Shown here: positions 34,001 to 42,799 of the stretch, piece after piece
Position numbering within the stretch: position 1 is the first letter of the stretch
Layout: each line of letters opens with the position of its first letter
Notes under the pieces: model-generated
Told to the model about the DNA's origin: nothing
Database searches by the model: none
Seen by the model: the letters and a program-made list of their open reading frames with translations, nothing else
Program-made: the position numbers and the translations under genes
From: BRH-c25 sp035627615
GTDB taxonomy: Bacteria; Bacillota; Clostridia; Lutisporales; Lutisporaceae
NCBI GenBank assembly: GCA_035627615.1
Contig: DASPLL010000056.1
Span: 1 to 64,000 of the forward strand
Reading direction: 5' to 3'
Length of the DNA stretch: 64,000 bases

Positions 34001-34091
34001 CTGCAGAAGCTGTTAAAACAGGATTAAGAGCAAGTGAAAAAAACATAACCAAGGATATCAGCAAAGCAATAGCCTTCCTGGGCTTATACAT
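31044..34091 (-). CDS. Very large secreted protein of unknown function
   Basis: 1015 residues. Signal peptide (MYKPRKAIALLISLVMFFSLALNPV, cleavage near ASAG), then a repeated Pro/Gly/Ile stretch (ITPPGINTPGANIPSPVKPG). The body is mostly beta-type with no SLH, FnIII or catalytic motif I know. A Gly/Ser-rich patch (SASGGGGSSGSQGFEASGS) sits near residue 495, and a second Pro/Gly/Val motif (RPSVTVPGLNPGVNLPE) near 795. With no anchor of its own, it may be held by the adjacent SLH proteins. Good Shine-Dalgarno (GGAAGTGAGG). Function not assigned. Confidence 0.82.
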   Translation of the reverse strand: MYKPRKAIALLISLVMFFSLALNPVLTASAGAPTITPPGINTPGANIPSPVKPGVNIPGAGTQGIRPPVTAPLKKWEAPARVKGVSYEFKDEVKRIPASMQYDSKPLTFDKFAAFDTEGKTRDENELTLEKVNGIRYPAGTKLLTVPRRSASSFAPKADEIYIDEEEGTAYKILGTEEDASGNSQYAVGTPELTEIFKSYTIPEQTLDLTTGNIAYIAPGVELSPDSGMTKNYTAMAGPFDDIVSFRQEGNKHILTLKQGVTIFKYPFQEALISDKDAQAEAEREKFDGDWWEKDQSTDLRGVENKSELSVEVKVKEGTITIEDPKFHAYFDLDPWTSHVVADFYFDAKAEADVTLEGDITFNKTIEKCVYGYEIDLGKVMGKEKANKAFVGIFLVIGVQGEIHVEVRTITTGDARAGFTYRAYGYGGVPYYTGPYAIYRPSSFDMSFTVNGEINTTLACVPQVGVIIWGKELGVLQIWVGFKSKAVFSASGGGGSSGSQGFEASGSIDLRAFGELVAFLLGSRYSIFYIEFPLFYGEWSIGEEASGSGGDMLKEVPPYVRVTADAYTNKIEGKIAFSTERKDEIKYAGDDSALESSLKPYANSVFLVEVYDKDSKLKLQTSQNTDAEGKFSYQLTGLYNLLPTDKVYINLMNNMTPRIEIEDQSFQVVGKSPEIKPTVPFSESDVNLDAFNDVITGWISGNYTGPVEIEILKGTVNEIIEADAVKGLFKAEYPIDESTAWASARVNFEGSLFPKFPQLRYPNLDALTINIFNDFSKPAEAAGESEIRPSVTVPGLNPGVNLPESVSSAQEKLDELSSRDIEGNRLEKPTRIFGTISNKGDMGWLESQGDDYTRQGNGSTGLRHFDGEVKITEIHVQSALNHMREKLEKPHVLPSPRDPLYTATTRTQQAMLLKPVKDSSSPAGVRVEEYPTSAARFEFSRPDVVAYKIEIEHEGYKLERIYNPFAEYYENVLQFNKDFLGPLREEFASPAQEEIDPVVNPADIMNQLNQGMQGH

Positions 34092-34157
34092 GACCTCACT
34101 TCCTTTTTTTTATTTTTAGGGCTGCCGGAAAGTTCCGTATATTCACCGCCTTTGCCG

Positions 34158-35216
34158 CTATTTATATGCTTCATATACCCTGACAGCTATCAAAACTGCC
34201 TGTTCACGGGTACACTGGGTCTTGGGGGCGAACCTGTTGCTGCCGACCCCCGCCAGGAACCCGTTCTTTGTCATAAACTTTACATTGGTTAAAAAGTAGG
34301 GCGCAATTTGCTTTTCATCTGAAAAAACCGGCGCACCGGCGATTGACATATCTGCAGCAGGCTTGATAACTCCCACTGCCCTATTCATCATTGCTGCAAT
34401 CTGCTCGCGGTTGGTGGGGGCCTTCGGATCAAACTTATTGCTGCCCACCCCATTTACGATACCTAATTTGTAAGCTCTTAATATTTCCGGATTATCGGTA
34501 TCGGTAAATGTTGATGCCGGTGCAGCTTCCGCAGTTTTACCGGTATACACCCTGTAGAATCTTGCTGCAAGCTCGGCGAATTCCTCACGGGTAATAGGAC
34601 CCTTCATATTATCCTTGATCCTGTCGGTAATAAGCCCGTAGCCGGCCGCTTTGTCAAGCTCCGTCACTGCCCAGCTGCTGGCGCCTTTATATAGTGCATC
34701 TGCACCAATGGATGCAGTATTTGAAAAGGAGCTGTACATATAGTGGTCTCCGGCATCATCGGAGTAATAGTATGAGTACCTTACCCTGAGGCTATAGGAA
34801 TTCGACTTTATATCCACAGTATCCAGCAGACCTTCATTTATAGGATCATATGGCGCGTTGTTTACCGCGAAAACACCTGTCTCATCATCTCCTGCATGGA
34901 GTGAATTTCCAGAAATCGACTCACCTGTATCATAACGCCATTTACCGTCTCCGAGCTTTAAGTCAATCTGATATCCCAGGGGAGCGTCACCATTATCGTC
35001 CCAGTAACTGACCAGCTCCAATATGCTCCGGGGATTTGCCCATTTTACCTCAAAATAAGGTTTTCCATCTTCATGGGCTTTAACTTCCACTGTAACATTT
35101 TGCGGAGCTTCAAGCTTCTCCGGCAGTACATCCGTATCCGCATGTATGCACGGCGCAGGCAGCAGGGTTAATGCCACCGCAATAACCGCAATGACCGATA
35201 TTAATATTTTTCTCAT
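34158..35216 (-). CDS. SLH protein with a beta-rich module shared with its neighbour
   Basis: 352 residues from ATG at 35216 (AGGGGGGAAAG upstream). Signal peptide, then a domain of about 130 residues (about 35-165: LEAPQNVTVEVKAHEDGKPY, YQIDLKLGDGKWRYDTGES, LHAGDDETGVFAVNNAPYDP) that is strikingly similar to residues about 280-410 of the upstream 632-residue protein. The C-terminal half is the shared SLH module (ASSWAVTELDKAAGYGLITD onward). The module looks like a FnIII-type fold. Eleven bases separate it from the preceding gene, so cotranscription is likely. Confidence 0.86.
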   Translation of the reverse strand: MRKILISVIAVIAVALTLLPAPCIHADTDVLPEKLEAPQNVTVEVKAHEDGKPYFEVKWANPRSILELVSYWDDNGDAPLGYQIDLKLGDGKWRYDTGESISGNSLHAGDDETGVFAVNNAPYDPINEGLLDTVDIKSNSYSLRVRYSYYYSDDAGDHYMYSSFSNTASIGADALYKGASSWAVTELDKAAGYGLITDRIKDNMKGPITREEFAELAARFYRVYTGKTAEAAPASTFTDTDNPEILRAYKLGIVNGVGSNKFDPKAPTNREQIAAMMNRAVGVIKPAADMSIAGAPVFSDEKQIAPYFLTNVKFMTKNGFLAGVGSNRFAPKTQCTREQAVLIAVRVYEAYK

Positions 35217-35227
35217 GCTCTTTCCCC

Positions 35228-37126
35228 CTATTTTTTTCTTGTTCCGTTCCAATCCGTCCACTCATCTTCTCCGGTATAATGATATTTCCCGGTAAATGAT
35301 TTTGCGTCGCTTTCCAGGCTGAATTCAAATTCTCCGGTGAATTCCCCTTCCCTGACTCTTCCTGTAAAGACATTGCCTGAAACCGTCCCTTCAAGCTGAA
35401 AGACAGGTGTATCCGTATATACTCTATATACTCCGGTAATACTGGAGCCGTTCTGTGTCAATACCATTGGACCAAAGTCCGTATACCAGGTCCCTCCCCA
35501 GCCGGTGCCCGTGTTCCCGAAGGAATCGGATACTTTGACTCCCATCCATTCAATGGAATCCTCCCAGTCTTCATAGCCGTCGGGACGGCACCATCCGTCT
35601 ATTCTTCCGTCAGGGGATACAACAAATTCAAAGCTGCCCGGTTCTCCATAGTAATCAATCGTCCCGGCAAGCTTATTTCCTTCTGCTATGCCGTTCAACT
35701 GATAATTATCTTCCCATTCACCAAAGGCGCCGGATACATCGTTGCCCGACTGAGCAAGAGTCAACATGCCCATGTCGATTTTCCATACACCGTTCCACCG
35801 GCCATCCCCCTGCTGCTGGTTTGAAGCACCTGTATCCGTTGCTGCGTCTGCTGCCTGCAGGCCGGCAGATGCAGTATCTGAAAAGGGGCTATACTTATAA
35901 TACTCACCGGAACCATCAGAAAATAAATATGAGTATCTCACCCGGAACTGATAAGAATTGGCTGTAGTATTGACAGTATTAAGCTGTCCCATATTTACCG
36001 GGTCATAGGGCGCATTGTTTACCGCAAAAACGCCGGTTTCATCATCGCCTGCATGAAGCGAATTGCCGTAAATAGTCTCACCCATGTCATAGCGCCACTG
36101 TCCGTTTCCTACCTTAATGTCTATCTGATATTCCAAAGGAGCCTCACCCCGTTCATCCCAATACCTGACCAGGTCCAATACGCTCTGGGGATTGGTCCAT
36201 GTTACCGCAAAATACGGCCTTCCGTCTTCATATCTCCTGACTTCAACTGAGACATCCTTTGGAGCTTCGAGATCCGCAAGGGCCTGATTTCCTGCCGCAG
36301 TATCGGCAGCTTCTGTACCGGAACCGGATCCGGCGCCGTGTCCTTCAGCCTCCGCACCGGTTTCCGCCTGCCCGTCGGAAGCTGTACCTGCTGCATTTGT
36401 GGTTACTCTAAGTTCATTTGAATAACCCGGAGAGTAATTGATCGAGGAATCTATGGTGTTTACCCTGAAGACATAGGCAGTATTCGGATTAAGCTCAGTC
36501 AATGTACAGCTGTTCGTCGTGGACGAGTCGGCAAACTCAAACCCGTTTCCGCTATCCTTATATATAATATAACTGTGCAGTCTGTCATTATCGGTCGATG
36601 GGTCCCACTCCAAGCTGACACTGGTGTCTGTCTTAGACACTAATCTGAGGTTGCCTGGATCAGTCGGAGGAATATTATCGGGGGCAGTGATAAAAACCCA
36701 GGCCGTACAGCTGTCTATACCTGAGAAATCGTTACCTGCCGCATCCTTAAAAGCCCCCTGGTCGATTTTGACATAATAAGCGGAGCCATATCTTAATCTG
36801 AAACCTGCAGGAAAGGTAAGTACAGCTGTATTTGAAGCATTAGTGCGAATACCTCCGGTGTAAAGGTTGCATATATTGTAGTCTTTACTGGCTTCATAAA
36901 TACTCAACTTTTTGTTGTCTTGCCCCCATACCGGTTCATTAAAAACAAGACTCAGATTTCCAATATTCACAGCTAAACCGGTAGTACCATCGGTTGGAGC
37001 AAAGCTTGTCAAAACCGGCGGAGCTGTATCCGGTACCGCTGATACCGGATCACAAAGCAATACAAAAAAGAATATTACGGTCAATATTGCCGTCAAATAT
37101 CTCCTGCAATAATTGCCATACGTCAT
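35228..37126 (-). CDS. Secreted multidomain protein, Ig-like and FnIII, no SLH
   Basis: 632 residues, AAGGAGG before the ATG. Signal peptide; a bacterial Ig-like domain of the SbsA/Big_5 type (about 35-145: PPVLTSFAPTDGTTGLAVNI, LSLVFNEPV, YVKIDQGAFKDAAGNDFSG); a FnIII domain (about 155-245: PTDPGNLRLVSKTDTSVSLE); the module shared with the next gene (about 280-410); then two beta-rich repeats beginning WNGVWKIDMGMLTLAQSGND and WGGTWYTDFGPMVLTQNGSS. No SLH anchor. Probably works with its SLH-bearing neighbour. Confidence 0.84.
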   Translation of the reverse strand: MTYGNYCRRYLTAILTVIFFFVLLCDPVSAVPDTAPPVLTSFAPTDGTTGLAVNIGNLSLVFNEPVWGQDNKKLSIYEASKDYNICNLYTGGIRTNASNTAVLTFPAGFRLRYGSAYYVKIDQGAFKDAAGNDFSGIDSCTAWVFITAPDNIPPTDPGNLRLVSKTDTSVSLEWDPSTDNDRLHSYIIYKDSGNGFEFADSSTTNSCTLTELNPNTAYVFRVNTIDSSINYSPGYSNELRVTTNAAGTASDGQAETGAEAEGHGAGSGSGTEAADTAAGNQALADLEAPKDVSVEVRRYEDGRPYFAVTWTNPQSVLDLVRYWDERGEAPLEYQIDIKVGNGQWRYDMGETIYGNSLHAGDDETGVFAVNNAPYDPVNMGQLNTVNTTANSYQFRVRYSYLFSDGSGEYYKYSPFSDTASAGLQAADAATDTGASNQQQGDGRWNGVWKIDMGMLTLAQSGNDVSGAFGEWEDNYQLNGIAEGNKLAGTIDYYGEPGSFEFVVSPDGRIDGWCRPDGYEDWEDSIEWMGVKVSDSFGNTGTGWGGTWYTDFGPMVLTQNGSSITGVYRVYTDTPVFQLEGTVSGNVFTGRVREGEFTGEFEFSLESDAKSFTGKYHYTGEDEWTDWNGTRKK

Positions 37127-37185
37127 ATTAATCTCCTCCTTACCTGATTTGAATCCATGGCTTGTCGATCTATGGCTGCCGGACG

Positions 37186-38322
37186 CTAATCATTCATACC
37201 GGAATCCGGCGCACTGACTGAGTATTTCTCATAGACTCTTGCCGCAATGAGTACCGCCATCTCTCTTGTGCATATCCCATTGGGATCAATTTTGCTGCCT
37301 GAGCCCTTCAGGAAACCGTTCTTATTCATAAATCTCATGGCTTCAATAGCCCAGGGGGCTATATCCTTTTCATCGGTAAAGCTGCTTGCTCCCGTAGTGT
37401 CCAGATCAGCACCCGGCTTCATTGCACTTAAGGTTCGGAGCAGCATGGCCGCAACCTGCTGGCGGCTGGTGGAAGCCTTGGGTGAGAATAGCTTTTGTGC
37501 TGCATTTGTTCCATTTACAATCTTAAGGTTATATGCCTTGAATATTTCCGGATTTGTTGTATCTGAAAAAACACTCATGTCTTCAATATCAGCCTGTTTA
37601 CCGGTATATTTCTCATAAAGCCTTACTGCTACTTCCGCAAATTCCTCACGGGTTATGGGAGCGCTCATATTATCCTTTATCCTGTCCGTTATGAAGCCGT
37701 ATCCTGCCGCCTTTTCAAGCTCAGCTGCAGCCCAGCCGCTTGCGCCTTTAAAAACCGGAGTTCCTGTCTGTACTGATTTGGCATCATTGTCGGAAATACC
37801 GGTGCTGCCTGATTTTTTTTCCATATTCTCAAACATCTCGCCAAAAGCTTTCTGCAATGCTTTCACATCCTCTTCAGGCATATCGGCAGTATTGTTTATT
37901 ATTATTTGATCAATGGTACCGAGGTTGGCGCCTTTAACATTCTTCAGCGTGCATAATACGCTTATTGACCTGTATTTCACAACCTCCGCCCTCATTTCTT
38001 CCACCAGCTCAGCCACATCAATAAGAACATCATTTTTGCCGGCAGGAATACCTGATGAGCCCTCTGCTGTTTTCAGCGTCTCATTTGTGTCCGTTTCACA
38101 CCGGATCCTGTATGTGAAGGTTATCTCTGTATCGTTAGGGATTTCGCCGGTAGAAGCATCCTTTACTCTTTGCACTTTGAACGCATATTTTCCGTCTATC
38201 AGATCCTTTGTCACACAGATTATGGGATCATCCCAGGATGCAAAGCCCGCGCAAACCTGTGAAAGCATCAGTACGGCAATTATTGATGCTGCGGCAAACA
38301 GTCTGATTATACGCACCTTCAT
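37186..38322 (-). CDS. SLH-module surface protein
   Basis: 378 residues. The ATG at 38322 is preferred (AGGGGGG seven to eight bases upstream) over 38328. Signal peptide, then a domain of about 120 residues with strands (WDDPIICVTKDLIDGKYAF, ISVLCTLKNVKGANLGTIDQ) and no known family, and a C-terminal SLH module of three repeats (ASGWAAAELEKAAGYGFITD, KAYNLKIVNGTNAAQKLFSP, IAPWAIEAMRFMNKNGFL) ending shortly after ARVYEKYS. The SLH part is very close to that of the gene at 26881. Confidence 0.86.
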   Translation of the reverse strand: MKVRIIRLFAAASIIAVLMLSQVCAGFASWDDPIICVTKDLIDGKYAFKVQRVKDASTGEIPNDTEITFTYRIRCETDTNETLKTAEGSSGIPAGKNDVLIDVAELVEEMRAEVVKYRSISVLCTLKNVKGANLGTIDQIIINNTADMPEEDVKALQKAFGEMFENMEKKSGSTGISDNDAKSVQTGTPVFKGASGWAAAELEKAAGYGFITDRIKDNMSAPITREEFAEVAVRLYEKYTGKQADIEDMSVFSDTTNPEIFKAYNLKIVNGTNAAQKLFSPKASTSRQQVAAMLLRTLSAMKPGADLDTTGASSFTDEKDIAPWAIEAMRFMNKNGFLKGSGSKIDPNGICTREMAVLIAARVYEKYSVSAPDSGMND

Positions 38323-38366
38323 TGACATGCCCCCCTATTTTTTATTTTTTTCCGATACGTAGTGCT

Positions 38367-39281
38367 CTATTTTTTCAATTCTATGATATAGATATAGTAC
38401 TCAACCTTCTTCGGATCTTCGTCCGATACGGAACCGTTGATACTCACTTCATAACCCTTTATACTTACATAAAGCTCAAATGACGTGGCGCTTACGGCCT
38501 TATCTGTGTTTTCTATGGGACCCCATTTGTCTTCGTAATACTCTACGATCTCCTCAGTACTCTTTTGTGACTCTAAAATCAAACTGTATTCAATTCCATC
38601 CTCGAATTCATGTTCCCGTGCAACCATAACTACATCTTCTTTGTTTACAGGAAACAGGCTGGCCGGATAGTTTTCAGGGAATTTGACTGTTCCTGCCTGT
38701 TCAGAGCGGCTGACATCCGGTGAGCCGGATCCGTCTCCATCATTAACCATTTCTGCTGCAGGCTGCACACCCATACCGGCATATCGATCTTCGGGACTAT
38801 ATGCCACTACCCCTTGCTTATCACTGTAATTGTATGCAAAATTAACAATTTCGCCTTTATCTGTCCCTCCCATAAACAAAATCCCATCCTCATTCTCTGT
38901 GCGCATTGTTTCTTTATAACCCATTTTCTTGAGTTCCTCTACATATTGTTTGGCATTATCAGTTTCAAGCTCTGATACAGTTACAGTGCAGCCTTTAGTT
39001 TCATCATCCTTCATAATGAAAGTAATCTTGCCTTCAGGCTTCGGCATATCTCCCATTGCTTCCTTCGGCCATGGAAGATCCTCGCCAGCCTCCATTGCCC
39101 CCCCGTCGACCTTGATTTCGCCTCCATCCTCAGAAATGTCGACATCAACCCCGAGTGCATCCTCAATAAGCTTTTCTGCGCCCTTTTCTGCTATTTTTTC
39201 TTCAACCTTTCTGCATCCGCATAATGAGAACACCACGGTTGCAATTAACAATACGGCAACCAATCTGGCAGCTTTCATCAT
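38367..39281 (-). CDS. Lipoprotein of unknown function
   Basis: 304 residues. ATG at 39281 (followed by a second ATG at 39278) has GGAGGG upstream. Lipid signal: AARLVAVLLIATVVFSLCGC. After a Lys/Glu-rich helix and an acidic stretch come two similar alpha/beta units: ITFIMKDDETKGCTVTVSEL with QYVEELKKMGYKETMR, and VVMVAREHEFEDGIEYSLIL with EIVEYYEDKWGPIE. This internal repeat resembles domains in other clostridial lipoproteins, but I cannot name it. Same direction as the surface genes. Confidence 0.78.
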   Translation of the reverse strand: MMKAARLVAVLLIATVVFSLCGCRKVEEKIAEKGAEKLIEDALGVDVDISEDGGEIKVDGGAMEAGEDLPWPKEAMGDMPKPEGKITFIMKDDETKGCTVTVSELETDNAKQYVEELKKMGYKETMRTENEDGILFMGGTDKGEIVNFAYNYSDKQGVVAYSPEDRYAGMGVQPAAEMVNDGDGSGSPDVSRSEQAGTVKFPENYPASLFPVNKEDVVMVAREHEFEDGIEYSLILESQKSTEEIVEYYEDKWGPIENTDKAVSATSFELYVSIKGYEVSINGSVSDEDPKKVEYYIYIIELKK

Positions 39282-39347
39282 CACTGCTCCCTCCTTCTTG
39301 CTTGTTTTCACGGTAATCAATTTGTTATTAACACCGCACCGGCGGTT

Positions 39348-40250
39348 TCAATGATCACCGCCGAACAGGTTGCCGATTCCAGCGTTGCCCAGTATGCTGC
39401 CTTCCCCTTTACCTCCCTTTCTGCCGGAGGAAATTATCCGGTCGGCCATACGGGAAAACGGCAGGGATTGTAACCAGACCGTCCCTGGCCCTGTCAGGGT
39501 AGCCAGCACCAGCCCTTCACCACCGAACAGTGCGGTCTTGACATCACCTGAGAACTGAACGTCGTAATTCACCGTCTTTGTCAGCGCCACCAGACAACCG
39601 GTATCCAGCTTCAATGTCTCACCGGGCGCCAGCTCTTTCCTGATTATGGTTCCGCCGGCGTGCATGAAGGTTAGGCCGTCTCCCTCCAGCTTCTGCATGA
39701 TGAAACCTTCACCGCCGAACAGTCCCGCACCGATCTTCTTTTGAAATGCGATGCCTACGGATACGCCCTTTGCCGCGCACAAAAATGAATCCTTCTGGCA
39801 GATTAGCGTCCCGCCCACCTCGGTCAGGTCGAGGGGAATCACGCATCCGGGATAGGGAGCGGCGAAGGATACGCATTTCTTTTCATGCCCGCTGTTAGTG
39901 AAGGTGGTCATAAAAAGGCTTTCGCCGGTGACCATGCGTTTGCCGGCCGAAACCAGCTTTCCCATCATCCCCTTGCCCTCGTCGCGGCCGGAGCCGTCCC
40001 CGAAAATCGTGTCCATCCGGATGGCGCTGTCCATATACATCATACCGCCTGCCTCGGCCACAACAGTTTCGCCGGGATCCAGCATGATTTCCACGAACTG
40101 CAAATCCTCGCCGTATACTTTGAATTCCACCTCATCTGCACGCTTCATCCGAACCGGCTGTCCGCAGTCCGCCTGCGCCTGCCTCCCGCACGAGGGGCAG
40201 AACTTTACCCCATCCTGTACCTGATTTCCGCAATTACCACAAAATGTCAT
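39348..40250 (-). CDS. AIM24/TIGR00266-family protein with N-terminal zinc ribbon
   Basis: 300 residues. ATG at 40250 follows AAAGGAGG. Residues 1-25 form a zinc ribbon (CGNCGNQVQDGVKFCPSCG, two CxxC knuckles). The rest is the AIM24-like beta-helix family: LQFVEIMLDPGETVVAEAGGMMYM, ESLFMTTFTNSG, IPLDLTEVGGTLICQKDSFLCAA, GIAFQKKIGAGLFGGEGFIMQKLEG, and ending GTVWLQSLPFSRMADRI. Role in bacteria is not established. No signal peptide. It opens a stretch with visibly higher GC. Confidence 0.88.
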   Translation of the reverse strand: MTFCGNCGNQVQDGVKFCPSCGRQAQADCGQPVRMKRADEVEFKVYGEDLQFVEIMLDPGETVVAEAGGMMYMDSAIRMDTIFGDGSGRDEGKGMMGKLVSAGKRMVTGESLFMTTFTNSGHEKKCVSFAAPYPGCVIPLDLTEVGGTLICQKDSFLCAAKGVSVGIAFQKKIGAGLFGGEGFIMQKLEGDGLTFMHAGGTIIRKELAPGETLKLDTGCLVALTKTVNYDVQFSGDVKTALFGGEGLVLATLTGPGTVWLQSLPFSRMADRIISSGRKGGKGEGSILGNAGIGNLFGGDH

Positions 40251-40446
40251 GTCTTTTTCCTCCTTTTTTATCACAAGATTCCTATTAATTTAAGCTTATA
40301 GACTTCAGTATTTGTTCATAATCTCCGGAGACTCACCAATGTATTCAATGTTCCGGAAACTGCCTTTAAATGTCGGCTAAAAAGACTTTCCGTACAGGTT
40401 CACAGTGAATTTCCCATTGGCAATGGTAAATAAGTTAGTAACTCCG

Positions 40447-42033
40447 CTAGAGAACCAGAACCGTGACCGCGCAGCCGACGGGCGTATCAATCATATCTAT
40501 AAGAAACAGCCGGTTTCCGTAACGGAAGACAATATCATGGCTTCTGTGGCCGCCTGTATCACCGCCTTTTTCCCTGAAATCCCGCATGTTTTGAAAATGC
40601 CCGAAATAGGCGGGCAGTATGTCCTCTACAAAAAGGCTATCCTCGGTATAAGAAAACCTGCCGCCATATACTGATGTTGGCGGCTGCTCCAGAAAGCATC
40701 CTTCCATAGGCCTTTGCACCGGTACAAAACCCTCGGGCAGCCACTTTGATTGCCCCTCGAGCATCCCACCCATGTTTTGCATTGCCGCTTCCATCATTCC
40801 ACGCTGTTCGTTGGTGAGTTTGACGCCCGACAGCTCAAAGCCGGCCATAGCCCCCGAATATGCCTCAGGGAACCCCTCCGCAGTGCTGTCATCGCCGTAA
40901 TAAAGAGATTCGGCTTCGTACAGGGCGAAACTCTCGTCGGTTATTGATTTTATTTCCGGTGTAAGGTCGGTCAACTCTCCGCGAATTTTTCCGTCAAAGC
41001 CAGTACCCGGCAACTCGGCATATACCTCTGTGCCCGCCGCTGTAAGCAGAATCGTCTGCCCGCCGCAGACGGCTGTAGCCATGTGCGATAACCGAGCCGT
41101 CTGCCATTCCGGCATGTGGCCTCCGTCTTCCCTGTAAGCCCCGTACTCAAAAGGAGCAAATGTAATTTCCACATCCTCAATTATTTGACCGGCTGTTTGG
41201 CCTTTTGCGAAGACTCCCTGCATCACGGTCTTTTCCTCCGCCTTAGAATAAAACAATGCGCCTTTATAGCCTTCACCGCTTTTTTCAGCCAGAATGATAA
41301 GGCGGTACATCTGTTTTACTCCGTCCTCTTCCCGCGTCAGTGCTCTTTCATTGATGTACAGCGCGGTTTTACCAAACTCACCGGGCAGCGAAGCCTCTGG
41401 GGGTACATCTTCTATAGTGCCATCAATCGCAAGTATAGCTTTATTATGGAGATAGAGGTACAAGGTCGCAGAGTGTTCGTCTGTGACAAGAAGGAAAGGT
41501 ATCTCGCCGCTTTCGGTTTGCGTTCTGGAATAGTCCACAGGTGGCAGAAAATTATTGGCCGTTTCCGTAAATCGATGGTCAATTATTCTCGTGCAAACAG
41601 AAACCGATCCAAGCATGCGGTTTTTCCTGTTGTCCCCGCCTGCTATACCGTCAAGAGCGGCTTTGGCCTCAGCGCTCACTTCGCCGCGCTCTTCGAAGAA
41701 CAGGCTTTCGTATTGAAGCGTCATTTGGCCTCCCGGATATCCGGTCTGCGGCTTTATGCGGGTTATATTCAGCCGCCCGTCACAGCCTCCTCCGTCTTTT
41801 TGAAATAACACAGCATTGACTGAAATACTGCCGGTATCGAATGCAGGGCTCATGTCTTGCGGATCGGCTGTTTCAACTTCAAACGTCAGTCCCCTGACTG
41901 CGTTTATGTGCGACGGAGCATCAAGGCTGCCGATCGACGGTGGTGAATCCGCAAATGCGCTCATGTCCGGCATGGACAGCATGGTTAATACCATTACACT
42001 GGCAAAGATAAATATAAAAATTTTTGTTTTCAT
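40447..42033 (-). CDS. Secreted protein of unknown function
   Basis: 528 residues with a signal peptide (MKTKIFIFIFASVMVLTMLSMPDMSAFA) and GGAGG before the ATG. The mature part is strand-rich, with SPPSIGSLDAPSHINAVRGL at the start and YEAESLYYGDDSTAEGFPEA late, and a C-terminal YGNRLFLIDMIDTPVGCAV. No anchor, no catalytic motif recognised. Coding sequence has many C/G third positions compared with flanking surface genes. It may belong with the PAS/AraC regulators upstream, but that is only proximity. Confidence 0.75.
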   Translation of the reverse strand: MKTKIFIFIFASVMVLTMLSMPDMSAFADSPPSIGSLDAPSHINAVRGLTFEVETADPQDMSPAFDTGSISVNAVLFQKDGGGCDGRLNITRIKPQTGYPGGQMTLQYESLFFEERGEVSAEAKAALDGIAGGDNRKNRMLGSVSVCTRIIDHRFTETANNFLPPVDYSRTQTESGEIPFLLVTDEHSATLYLYLHNKAILAIDGTIEDVPPEASLPGEFGKTALYINERALTREEDGVKQMYRLIILAEKSGEGYKGALFYSKAEEKTVMQGVFAKGQTAGQIIEDVEITFAPFEYGAYREDGGHMPEWQTARLSHMATAVCGGQTILLTAAGTEVYAELPGTGFDGKIRGELTDLTPEIKSITDESFALYEAESLYYGDDSTAEGFPEAYSGAMAGFELSGVKLTNEQRGMMEAAMQNMGGMLEGQSKWLPEGFVPVQRPMEGCFLEQPPTSVYGGRFSYTEDSLFVEDILPAYFGHFQNMRDFREKGGDTGGHRSHDIVFRYGNRLFLIDMIDTPVGCAVTVLVL

Positions 42034-42111
42034 TGTTTATCCTCCTATAACAATTTTGTTTGTTATACACGCAGCAGCCCGTGTTTACTTGTCCTGTCCT
42101 ATGTACTTTAC

Positions 42112-42600
42112 TCATGGCATAAACACAATCACACCGTGGGTAATTTTAGCATCATCGGCCGGAACAGGAAAAATGACAGCCTTATTGAAACTGTCAGACT
42201 GCAGCGCACTTTGCCGTACAATTCCTGAAAACATGGAAAATGGATTATTTAAGTCCTCTAAAAAGAAGGTATCTCCGGCAAAGACCTGCATGACCGCTGC
42301 AGCCAGTTGCGTATCGTTGATCTTGTATTGAAGAATGCGGAGTGCTCCTTTTTCCAGATTCATAAACCGCGTTTTTGTTTCCGCCGCAAAAGCCTTGTTC
42401 ACCATGGCCAGTGTATACTGCGGCGTAAATATAGCGATGGGATAAGGAAAAAAATCGATGATTTGAGAAAACAGCCCCTCATTTGCAATAAGCATCTGAA
42501 ATTTTCTTATCATATGACCTTGAGTCTCTGTTTTTTCCTCCAACATTTTCTGTACCTCTAACAGTTCCTCAAGCAGTTGTTTTTTCGTTTTATCACTCAT
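42112..42600 (-). CDS. PAS-like protein, apparently lacking the AraC domain of its relatives
   Basis: 162 residues from ATG at 42600 (AAAGGAG upstream). N-terminal coiled coil (KTKKQLLEELLEVQKMLEEK), then a PAS-like sensor: LFSQIIDFFPYPIAIFTPQY, VNKAFAAETKTR, and FFLEDLNNPFSMFSG, ending KITHGVIVFMP. The pattern LxxIIxFFPYPIxxF is shared with the two AraC-type genes just upstream, which continue with a DNA-binding domain this one lacks. It could be a partner or competitor of those regulators, or a deletion product. Confidence 0.72.
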   Translation of the reverse strand: MSDKTKKQLLEELLEVQKMLEEKTETQGHMIRKFQMLIANEGLFSQIIDFFPYPIAIFTPQYTLAMVNKAFAAETKTRFMNLEKGALRILQYKINDTQLAAAVMQVFAGDTFFLEDLNNPFSMFSGIVRQSALQSDSFNKAVIFPVPADDAKITHGVIVFMP

Positions 42601-42799
42601 AAGAATGCTCCTTTCCATTAAAACTGCTGATATTTTTCATTGCTGCTGTTAATATTTTATTAGCCTGCTGGCTGTATGGATAGGTTAAATATGCTTATGA
42701 TCAGTACGAAAAATGTTATTTTGGAATTAAAAAAGAAGTCGGGCTTTCGTATTAAACCAAAGCCCGGCTTCCTCTTATTACTTTACTGGACAATCCATT

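Noticed and set aside
31044..34091. 1015-residue protein as a toxin or enzyme
   Set aside because: No catalytic motif, repeat or translocation signal could be recognised; left as unknown secreted protein.
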